DNA of 17,570 nucleotides from an uncultured Anaerotruncus sp. (GTDB lineage: Bacteria > Bacillota > Clostridia > Oscillospirales > CAG-272): positions 1-17,570 of the forward strand of contig CAJLZE010000048.1 of the NCBI GenBank assembly GCA_905210995.1, read 5' to 3'. Each line of letters begins with the position of its first letter. Position 1 is the stretch's first letter. Under the pieces are notes generated by a model, which saw only the letters and a list, made by a program, of their open reading frames with translations, was not told where the DNA came from and did not search any database. A program made the translations under genes and the position numbers. Of this stretch, positions 8,006 through 14,421 are shown piece by piece.

Positions 8006-9208
8006 ATGTGGGACGGCAAGCCGATGATCGTGGGCGATCCGAACGACCCCGCACTTTCGGCGGAGGCAAAGGCTTATTTCCGCATAAAGGCGTCCGTATG
8101 GCCGAATGCGGCGCGCACGGATGACGGATTCCCCTGGATGGAATTCGGCAGACTGCTCGGAAAGGATGCCGTGTACGGTCTCGGCGGCAGGCGCGAGGTC
8201 GTTAATGTGTCGATAGCTCAGCATTCCGCCACCTGCACGATGAGCGCCACGGCGTGGTACGGCGCAAACGACCGCACCCGCGCATGGCATAACGGCGCAA
8301 ACGACAGGTCCGAGGGCGCGGTGCTGCAAGGCTATAACTTTGCCGAGCAGTGGGAATGGGCGATAAAGCAGGACCCCGAGATGATATTCGTCACCGGCTG
8401 GAACGAGTGGGTCGCACAGCGCCAGAAGCCGACGGCGTCGGTGCCTGTATTCTTTGTTGACTGCTGCGACCCGAACACGAGCCGCGACGCCGAGCCTATG
8501 GCGGGGCTTTTCGGAGACAACTATTATGTGCAGCTCGCCGAGTATATCCGCCGGTACAAGGGAACGGCGCCCCGCGTGAATGTGGGCGATATGCAGGCCG
8601 TTGACGTTGCGGGCAGCTTCGATCAGTGGGACGCAGCGGGCATTACCGCGCGGTATACCGACTATACGGGCGATGCCGTTGCACGCAGTTGCATGGGCTT
8701 CGGAAATATCTCATACAAGAGCCCCGCCGGGCTCAACGATATCTCCGGCATGAAGGCTGCGAGAAACAAAGAAAATCTTTATTTCTATGTTGACACGGTC
8801 AAGGATATAAAGCTTACCGACGACGGCGCGCATATGACGCTCTTTATCTCATCGGGGCGCAATGACACCGAAAAATGGGCGGGAAAGTTTGATTTTGCGG
8901 TGAACCTTGAAGCGCCCGAGGACGGGAACGCCGTGCTTTCGGCGCTTCATGCCGACGGCAGCGCGACACGCGCGGGTACCTGCCGCATGAATGTCGAGGG
9001 GAATAAGATGATGGTCGAAGTGCCGCGCTCGCTCCTCGGCATCCCCTTTGACGGCGGTCACGGGCTTGTGAATGTTGAATTCAAATGGGCTGACAGCTTT
9101 ACGCTGAAGGACGGAAGACTTGACGTGTGGTCGTTCTACCGCGAGGGCGACGCCGCGCCGATGGGACGCATGACATACGTTTTCTCCGAAAAAGCAGGGA
9201 ATAAATAA
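8006..9208 (+). CDS. GH99/WbsX-like lipoprotein, C-terminal part with CBM9-like domain
   Basis: 400 residues in the same frame as the N-terminal part. The ATG at 8006 is an internal methionine (LWYMWDGKP) with no Shine-Dalgarno sequence before it, so independent initiation is unlikely. It contains the second half of the barrel, ending in VTGWNEWVAQRQKP; the WNEW glutamate (E384 in composite numbering) matches the conserved FNEW/WNEW position of GH99- and WbsX-type proteins and is the best active-site candidate. From about residue 200 of this part to the end is a beta-sandwich that looks like a CBM9/DOMON carbohydrate-binding domain (FDQWDAAGI, LYFYVDTV, GKFDFAVNL). The whole protein would be an anchored glycan-processing enzyme feeding the rhamnosidase. 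Without the first part it has neither export signal nor complete barrel. TAA stop. Confidence 0.7.
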   Translation: MWDGKPMIVGDPNDPALSAEAKAYFRIKASVWPNAARTDDGFPWMEFGRLLGKDAVYGLGGRREVVNVSIAQHSATCTMSATAWYGANDRTRAWHNGANDRSEGAVLQGYNFAEQWEWAIKQDPEMIFVTGWNEWVAQRQKPTASVPVFFVDCCDPNTSRDAEPMAGLFGDNYYVQLAEYIRRYKGTAPRVNVGDMQAVDVAGSFDQWDAAGITARYTDYTGDAVARSCMGFGNISYKSPAGLNDISGMKAARNKENLYFYVDTVKDIKLTDDGAHMTLFISSGRNDTEKWAGKFDFAVNLEAPEDGNAVLSALHADGSATRAGTCRMNVEGNKMMVEVPRSLLGIPFDGGHGLVNVEFKWADSFTLKDGRLDVWSFYREGDAAPMGRMTYVFSEKAGNK

Positions 9209-9218
9209 CAAGATGACG

Positions 9219-9241
9219 GGCTGCCGCATAATGCGGCAGCC
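9219..9241 (+). terminator. hairpin after the rhamnosidase operon
   Basis: GGCTGCCGCAT and ATGCGGCAGCC form an 11-bp stem around a single central base, 10 bases past the stop. The tail TTGAAACAC has no immediate U-run; T-rich sequence begins about 16 bases later, so intrinsic termination may be weak. Confidence 0.55.
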
Positions 9242-9301
9242 TTGAAACACACGCGTATTTTTCAATTTTGCACATGCCGGCGTATTTTTTTTAAAAATAA
9301 C

Positions 9302-9330
9302 TTGACATAATCGCTTGTGTGTATTATAAT
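9302..9330 (+). promoter_or_regulatory. consensus sigma-A promoter for DUF177-rpmF
   Basis: TTGACA (9302-9307), exactly 17 bases, TATAAT (9325-9330): a full match to the vegetative consensus and the strongest promoter in the window. A T/A-rich block just upstream (9285-9300) could act as an UP element. This strength fits a ribosomal protein operon. Confidence 0.9.
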
Positions 9331-9380
9331 ATGTATTGTCGCTTTTTGTGCCGTCGTATTATTGGTTTTGGGGAGGCAAA

Positions 9381-9920
9381 ATGCTTATCGATCTTTCAGC
9401 TCTTTTAAGAGGCGAAACAAAGGAAGTTCCGGTCGATTACAGCTTTTCGCTCACCGAGGCGCCGGACGGCATCGAATACACAGCTCCTGCCGTTATCCGC
9501 GGCGAGGTGACCGACAGCGGCGGGTACATCCGTCTTGAGTCGGAAGCCGAGGTGCCGTACCGCGGCGAATGCGCACGCTGCCTCGAGCCTATCGAGCGCG
9601 TGATGCACGTTGCGTTTGAGCGTACTCTCGTTCCCGAGGGAACGGCAAGCGAAAAAAAACTTGCCGAGCTTGAGGATGAGGATGATTATCTCATCATAAA
9701 ACGCGGTATGCTCGATATTGACGAGGCGCTGAGAGAAGCGATATATCTTGAATTTCCATACCGTCTGCTTTGCTCTGAGGATTGTCCCGGTCTTTGCCCG
9801 CACTGCGGTAAAAAGCTCCGCAAGGGCGAGGTCTGCGGCTGTCACAAGCGTGAGACCGACCCGAGATGGGACAAGCTGAAAAAGCTTCTGGAGAACGAAG
9901 AAAACGGCGACGAAAAATAA
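9381..9920 (+). CDS. DUF177 family protein (YceD/YlbN), large-subunit rRNA factor
   Basis: 179 residues. DUF177 proteins sit immediately upstream of rpmF in most bacteria, and in E. coli YceD is linked to 23S rRNA accumulation; a role in 50S maturation is inferred from that. The sequence shows the family layout: an N-terminal beta region, a central RGECARCLEPIERV with C-x2-C (about residue 70), an acidic linker, and a second cysteine group CSEDCPGLCPHCGKKL followed by CGC, so it may bind zinc. The C-terminal PRWDKLKKLL is also typical. The frame opens earlier, but the ATG at 9381 has GGGGAGG (9370-9376) four bases upstream and gives the normal family N-terminus (MLIDLSALL). rpmF starts 45 bases downstream. 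Confidence 0.92.
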   Translation: MLIDLSALLRGETKEVPVDYSFSLTEAPDGIEYTAPAVIRGEVTDSGGYIRLESEAEVPYRGECARCLEPIERVMHVAFERTLVPEGTASEKKLAELEDEDDYLIIKRGMLDIDEALREAIYLEFPYRLLCSEDCPGLCPHCGKKLRKGEVCGCHKRETDPRWDKLKKLLENEENGDEK

Positions 9921-9965
9921 ATGGAAAGCAATTAAACAAGACATTTATCAGGGAGGTGTAGAGGT

Positions 9966-10151
9966 ATGGCAGTACCGAAAAGAAAAGTATCGAAGGCCCG
10001 CAGAGACAAGAGACGCTCCAGCACATGGAAGCTCGCAGCTCCCGCGATGGTCAAGTGCTCGAATTGCGGAGAGCTTGTTCTGAATCATCATGTCTGCAAG
10101 AATTGCGGAATGTATGACGGCAAGAAAGTTCTCACCGTTGACGAGAAGTAA
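9966..10151 (+). CDS. rpmF: 50S ribosomal protein L32
   Basis: 61 residues, the normal length. L32 is a small zinc-ribbon protein near the peptidyl-transferase region of the large subunit. The N-terminus MAVPKRKVSKARRDKRRS is nearly invariant in bacteria, and two C-x2-C pairs (CSNC and CKNC, about residues 36-52) show this is the zinc-binding paralogue type rather than the cysteine-free form some bacteria use under zinc limitation. GGGAGGTG (9951-9958) precedes the ATG by seven bases. It is co-transcribed with DUF177 from 9302-9330. Confidence 0.97.
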   Translation: MAVPKRKVSKARRDKRRSSTWKLAAPAMVKCSNCGELVLNHHVCKNCGMYDGKKVLTVDEK

Positions 10152-10180
10152 TCGGGTCTCCGAAAAGGACATCAAAGAAA

Positions 10181-10246
10181 AGTCGCCACTTGGCGGCGTG
10201 GACGGCAATAATTATCCGGCTGCGCGGTCCCGGCGGCTTTTTCTTT
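10181..10246 (+). terminator. structured region after rpmF ending in a T-run, possible terminator
   Basis: AGTCGCC (10181-10187) can pair with GGCGGCT (10232-10238), directly followed by TTTTCTTT. Inside, GTCGCCA/TGGCGGC is a competing local stem and GGAC/GTCC a nested one. The branching makes the fold uncertain; it could stop rpmF transcription or be a partial read-through signal into the next gene. Confidence 0.35.
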
Positions 10247-10250
10247 ACCG

Positions 10251-10277
10251 TTTTTGCGAAAAAGTTTTTCGCAAAAA
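10251..10277. repeat. perfect 13-base inverted repeat before the trigger-factor-like gene
   Basis: TTTTTGCGAAAAA and TTTTTCGCAAAAA are separated by one G. It ends 20 bases before the next start codon and four bases before the GATGAGGT binding site. It may be a terminator-like stem, a regulator site or a remnant of an intergenic repeat. Confidence 0.6.
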
Positions 10278-10297
10278 AGAAAGATGAGGTTTACAGT

Positions 10298-11434
10298 ATG
10301 AAAATAAAGGCAAAGATCGCCGCTGCTGTGTCGGCAGGGCTCCTTATGGCAACGCTTCTCAGCGGCTGCCAGCTTTCAAAAATCTTCGGAACAGACACGA
10401 CGCAGCCCGGTGACACGGCGACAGAAGCGCCGGTGACCGCCGCCGTGCCCGATCAGGTCGATTACGACACGCTCGACCTTTCAAAGTATATAAAGCTTGA
10501 CTACAAAAACATTCCGCTTACGGTCTCGCAGCTCCCTCTGGATCCCACTGAGAAGGAGATAGAAAAAGAACTGCATGACCGCATGGCTACGATGGGGCTT
10601 TATGAGCTTGACACCACTGCCGAAAAGACCGCTGCGGGCGATTATCTTGAGATATCGTTCACCGGCATAATGGACGGCGAAGCCTTTGACGGCGGCACGA
10701 GCGAAAAGTCAACGATATATCTTGACAAGGAAAACAGCGGATATATCGCAGGCTTTGCCGACGGACTGTTCGACGTTAAGCCGGGCAGCGACGTTGAGCT
10801 GAACCTGACCTTCCCCGAGAATTATTATGACGATCTTGCGGGTAAGGCTGTCACCTTCAAAGTGAATGTTCACGGCATATGCCGCTTCAACTATGACGCA
10901 GAGTCGGTGTCAAAGCTCAGCAGCGGAAAATATAAATCCATTGACGAGTATAAGGTATATCTCGGTCAGTATCTTACCGAAATATCCGGATACAGCGTGC
11001 TGAACGAGGTCAGCCAGGATCTTTGGAGCGAGCTTAATGCGCGCTGCGAGGTCCTTGAATACCCCGAACAGCAGTATCAGTATTATTACGCCATCATAAC
11101 AAACGACTTTATCACCGCCGCTGCTCAGGCGGGCAAGGATTATGACACGTATCTTGCCGAAAACGGCATGACCGCCGAGAAGATCGATGAGGAGATAAAC
11201 AGCTATATAAAGACCGAACTCATACTGCACGGTGTTGCCGCGGCAGAGAACGTCGTTCTGTCCGAGGAAGAGTACGATGAGTTCGTCAACAACTACTACG
11301 CATATTACGCGCAGTATATGTGGGGCGCCACAAAGGAGCAGATAGTGACCTATCTGCGCAATCAGGCGTTTATGCAGAAGGTCGTGTACACCGTGTTCGG
11401 GTATTGCGAGCTTACGCTGAAGAACGCCGGTTAA
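10298..11434 (+). CDS. trigger-factor-like FKBP-type peptidyl-prolyl isomerase lipoprotein
   Basis: 378 residues. A lipoprotein signal peptide ends in the clear lipobox LLSGC (C24), followed by a Thr/Pro/Ala-rich linker to about residue 60. Residues about 110-195 match the trigger factor FKBP domain: GDYLEISFTGIMDGEAFDGG, a GFADGLFDVKPG helix-turn, LTFPENYYDDLAGKAVTF, and VNVHGI. The remainder, about 200-378, is helical and resembles the trigger factor/SurA chaperone arms. The N-terminal ribosome-binding domain of true trigger factor is missing. It therefore probably folds exported proteins at the outer face of the membrane, like PrsA but with a different PPIase fold. The frame is open upstream, but the ATG at 10298 gives the proper signal peptide and follows GATGAGGT. 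No separate promoter is evident, so it may depend on read-through from rpmF. Confidence 0.85.
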   Translation: MKIKAKIAAAVSAGLLMATLLSGCQLSKIFGTDTTQPGDTATEAPVTAAVPDQVDYDTLDLSKYIKLDYKNIPLTVSQLPLDPTEKEIEKELHDRMATMGLYELDTTAEKTAAGDYLEISFTGIMDGEAFDGGTSEKSTIYLDKENSGYIAGFADGLFDVKPGSDVELNLTFPENYYDDLAGKAVTFKVNVHGICRFNYDAESVSKLSSGKYKSIDEYKVYLGQYLTEISGYSVLNEVSQDLWSELNARCEVLEYPEQQYQYYYAIITNDFITAAAQAGKDYDTYLAENGMTAEKIDEEINSYIKTELILHGVAAAENVVLSEEEYDEFVNNYYAYYAQYMWGATKEQIVTYLRNQAFMQKVVYTVFGYCELTLKNAG

Positions 11435-11443
11435 GAAATATTC

Positions 11444-11479
11444 AAACGGGCTGCCGCATTTGCGGCAGCCCGTTTTTTT
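11444..11479. terminator. bidirectional terminator, GGGCTGCCGCA type
   Basis: AAACGGGCTGCCGCA pairs with TGCGGCAGCCCGTTT around a short loop and runs directly into a T-run. The A-rich left flank gives a U-run in the other direction. It lies between the convergent trigger-factor-like and vWA genes and should serve both. Confidence 0.92.
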
Positions 11480-11483
11480 GTCG

Positions 11484-12869
11484 TTATTGTGTGCAGTCCG
11501 TATCGCAGCAGCAGTCAAAGCCGCTGTCGATGTAGTTCGCGATAAAGCGCGCCCGCAGGTCGCGTGTGCCGCACATCGAGCCCTCTGCCTCTCCGTTAAC
11601 GGCAAGAGATTCGGGCAGCACGAATTTTATGCACCTTACCGACACGTCGCGGCAGCCGGGGCCGGCGTGCGCGGGGATGAGCAGCGTTTTCATGCCGCGG
11701 CGGTACTCGGTGCCGCGTGCATCGACCTCGGTGAGTATCACCGCAAGTGCCACCCGTTTGCCGGGGCACACGCTTTGCAATGTCACATCTATCTGCGCGA
11801 TCCTCCCGAGCGACTCAAGTGTTATCGTCCCTGCGTCTAATTTCACCGTATCGGTGCAGCCGCCGACGGTAAGCGTCACCGGCTCGGGGCATGCCTCGGG
11901 GCGCTCCACGACGTCGCAATCGACCGTTACCGTCGGAGACGGGAACGATACGCTGTTGCCCTCCGCATCGGTGTAGCTTATGCTTTCGTTCACCTCTGCC
12001 TCGCCCGTGCAGGCGCCCGTGTGACGGACGGTGAAATCAAGATACGCCCCTTCGCTTTCATTCACACCGAGCGCGTCGATCTTCCACACCACCGACGTGT
12101 CGCCCGTGATCTCGGCGGTGCCGACCGTCGGTCTTGATACTCCGAGAACGGTGAAGCATGGCTTTACCGTGTCGCGTATCACTATATCCGTTGCGCCGGG
12201 GTGTGTGATGTTCGCCGCAAGATCCTCAAACAGATCTTCAAGCTCGGAATCGTCCGGGGTGATCGCAACATACGACGATGCGGGCTCCGATGCCCACGAT
12301 TCAAGCGCGGCGGCATCGAACCCTCCGCTGCCCGAAAGCCCTATGCAGTAGATTATTACCCCGTCGGCTTTTGCCGTGTCTGTGATCGGCAGCGGAGACG
12401 GACCCTCGGTAGTCTCTCCGTCGGTGAACATAACGATCACGCGTGAATTTGACGATGTGCCGTCAAAAAGCCCCACGGCAGTCTCGAAAGCGGCCGAGTG
12501 GTTGGTCCTGCCGCCGGCGCGCAGCGCGTCAACCGCCGCATCAAGCTCGGCGACCGATGTAATAAGCCCGGTATCGGCCGTGGCATCGGTCGCAAAACTG
12601 ACGATCGCAATACGGCTGCCGTTGCCGATATTGCCGTCCTCCGCGCTGTCGGTCGCACGGTCGATGATCTCTATAAAACGCCGGGCTCCGCTTTTGAGAT
12701 TTGCAAGCGGACTGCCCGCCATGCTGCGCGAGCGGTCGAGCACGAGCACTATGTCGGTCGGATCGGACGTGATATCGGGTGCCGCCGTCAGCGAAATGCG
12801 TATGCCGAACTCACCGCCGCACCTGATAGCTCCGGTGCTCACTTCCTTGTTTGAATTTGTAACTCCCAT
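11484..12869 (-). CDS. von Willebrand factor A domain protein of unknown function
   Basis: 461 residues, no signal peptide, no membrane segment. The vWA domain (about 37-220) has a complete metal-ion-dependent adhesion site: D45-R-S47-R-S49, T122 and D150 (FTDGETTEG). It is followed by a beta-sandwich of DUF11 type (about 225-318: ITHPGATDIVIRDTV, VVWKIDALG, FTVRHTG, SYTDAEGN), then a cysteine-containing module (about 325-425: VTLTVGGC, CPGKRVALAVILTEVD, CRDVSVRCIKFVLP), and a cysteine-rich tail CCCDTDC. This architecture recurs in Clostridia without an assigned role. The start is the ATG at 12869, preceded by AGGGGGAAAAGG; the frame extends 27 codons further without support. TATAAT on the minus strand at 12904-12909 may be its own -10 box. 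It may be a cell- or spore-surface adhesion protein leaving the cell by an unknown route, or act inside the cell. Confidence 0.8.
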   Translation of the reverse strand: MGVTNSNKEVSTGAIRCGGEFGIRISLTAAPDITSDPTDIVLVLDRSRSMAGSPLANLKSGARRFIEIIDRATDSAEDGNIGNGSRIAIVSFATDATADTGLITSVAELDAAVDALRAGGRTNHSAAFETAVGLFDGTSSNSRVIVMFTDGETTEGPSPLPITDTAKADGVIIYCIGLSGSGGFDAAALESWASEPASSYVAITPDDSELEDLFEDLAANITHPGATDIVIRDTVKPCFTVLGVSRPTVGTAEITGDTSVVWKIDALGVNESEGAYLDFTVRHTGACTGEAEVNESISYTDAEGNSVSFPSPTVTVDCDVVERPEACPEPVTLTVGGCTDTVKLDAGTITLESLGRIAQIDVTLQSVCPGKRVALAVILTEVDARGTEYRRGMKTLLIPAHAGPGCRDVSVRCIKFVLPESLAVNGEAEGSMCGTRDLRARFIANYIDSGFDCCCDTDCTQ

Positions 12870-12938
12870 TGCCTTTTCCCCCTTTTGCGTGTATCTCAAT
12901 CGCATTATATGCGGCATATGGGGAAAAAGATACAGCGT

Positions 12939-12961
12939 GCTGCCGTGCACCGCGCGGCAGC
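12939..12961 (-). terminator. hairpin between trkH and the vWA gene
   Basis: GCTGCCG and CGGCAGC flank a nine-base loop, 15 bases past the trkH stop. On the minus strand a T-run (TCTTTTT) begins about 9 bases after the stem, so it may be a weak or partial terminator for trkAH. It shares the GCTGCCG core with other hairpins of the window. Confidence 0.45.
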
Positions 12962-12975
12962 TATTGTATTTAAGC

Positions 12976-14421
12976 TTATCTTTTAGTCCATGTCTTGGGG
13001 GACAGGATGAATATCACGGGGTATATCTCAAGCCTTCCTATCAGCATCGTGATCGTCAGGAGGAGCGTCGCCGGATCGGAGTATGCCGCATATGATGACG
13101 CGGGACCGACGGTGCCGAAGCCGGGACCAACATTGTTGAGGCAGGACACCGCAGCCGAGAGGTTTGTTTCAATGTCAAACGGCTCAAGGCTGAGAAGAAG
13201 GAACACCGCCGCGAGTATCAGCATATAAAGCGCGAAATACGCGTTCACCTCTGAGAGCGTGGCATTATCGACGGTCTCTCCCTCGTGGCGCACGCGGCTG
13301 ACGGCGCGCGGATGGAGCATACGGCGCAGATTGTTTTTTATCATCTTGAAAAGCAGCACAACGCGCGTGACCTTGAGTCCGCCGGCGGTAGAGCTGGCGC
13401 AGCCGCCGATGAACATAAGAATGAAGAGCACTGCTTTTGAGAAGCCGGGCCAGAGGTTGAAATCAGCCGTTGAATAGCCCGTGGTCGTGATTATCGAGGC
13501 GACCTGAAACGCCGCAAGCCGCAGTGCCTCGCCGAAGCCCGAGCAGATACGGAGGATATTTGCGGTTATCGCTGCCGTCGCCGCGATCACAATGCCGAAG
13601 TAGGCGTGCATTTCACCGCTTTTTGCCGCAGTGCGGAAGCGACGGATGAGAATGAGGTAATAAAGGTTGAAATTCACGCCGAAAAGCAGCATGAAAACGG
13701 TTATCACCCACTGGCAGTACGGGCTGTAGCCTGCAACACCGTCCGATTTTATGCCGAAGCCGCCCGTTCCCGCAGTGCCGAAGGTGTGCAGGAGAGAGTC
13801 GAAGAGCGGCATGCCACCGCACACGAGCAGGATCGTTTGCAGCACCGTCATGGCGATGTAGATAAAATAAAGGATCTTTGCCGTGTCGCGTATGCGCGGG
13901 ACGAGCTTGCCGACGATGGGACCGGGCATTTCGGCGCGCATGACGTGTATCGAGCTGCCCGATTCGGTCGGGATTATCGCCATCATGAGCACGAGTACGC
14001 CCATGCCGCCGATCCAGTGTGTGAAGCTTCGCCAGAAGAGTATCCCGTGGCTCATTGCCTCAACATCGGTGACAACGGAGGCGCCGGTCGTCGTAAAACC
14101 GCTGACCGTTTCAAAAAGTGCGTCGATATACGACGGTATCTCGCGTGAAATGAAGAACGGCAGCGCTCCGATGAGCGAGAGCACGATCCACGCGAGAGCG
14201 ACGGTGATAAAGCCCTCGCGGACGAATATCTCGGTCGTGCGCGGCTTTGATATCACCGTGAGCAGCACGCCTATGATCGCAGCGGAAGCGGCTGCGGCAA
14301 AAAAAGCAAACAGTTGGAGCCATTCGCGGTATATGGCACAGACGAGCATCGGCAGCACAAGCAGGACAGCCTCAAGCAGCGTTATCTTTCCGACGGTCCT
14401 TCCGATCATTCTGCGGTTCAT
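12976..14421 (-). CDS. trkH: Trk potassium uptake channel subunit TrkH
   Basis: 481 residues of the TrkH/KtrB/HKT superfamily, the membrane pore of a potassium uptake system. Four pseudo-repeats of membrane helix-pore loop-membrane helix are visible with their selectivity-filter signatures: TTGAS near G113, GTGGFG at 218-223, TTTGYS at 312-317, and NVGPGFG at 430-436. CASSTAGGLKVTR (341-353), the conserved intramembrane gating loop of the third repeat with its basic residue, is intact. Length is normal and no helix is missing. Its ATG overlaps the trkA TGA (ATGA), so the two are translationally coupled and made together. Ion preference (potassium against sodium/potassium) follows the filter glycines, all present, favouring potassium. 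Confidence 0.95.
   Translation of the reverse strand: MNRRMIGRTVGKITLLEAVLLVLPMLVCAIYREWLQLFAFFAAAASAAIIGVLLTVISKPRTTEIFVREGFITVALAWIVLSLIGALPFFISREIPSYIDALFETVSGFTTTGASVVTDVEAMSHGILFWRSFTHWIGGMGVLVLMMAIIPTESGSSIHVMRAEMPGPIVGKLVPRIRDTAKILYFIYIAMTVLQTILLVCGGMPLFDSLLHTFGTAGTGGFGIKSDGVAGYSPYCQWVITVFMLLFGVNFNLYYLILIRRFRTAAKSGEMHAYFGIVIAATAAITANILRICSGFGEALRLAAFQVASIITTTGYSTADFNLWPGFSKAVLFILMFIGGCASSTAGGLKVTRVVLLFKMIKNNLRRMLHPRAVSRVRHEGETVDNATLSEVNAYFALYMLILAAVFLLLSLEPFDIETNLSAAVSCLNNVGPGFGTVGPASSYAAYSDPATLLLTITMLIGRLEIYPVIFILSPKTWTKR

Noticed and set aside
4705..9208. Genome-wide reassignment of TAG to an amino acid
   Set aside because: The other long genes contain no internal TAG, so wholesale reassignment is not supported; a single event is more likely, and only the local case is kept as a finding.
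10910..11605. Minus-strand open frame across the trigger-factor-like gene and the terminator
   Set aside because: It runs through a strong bidirectional terminator and overlaps two clear genes.
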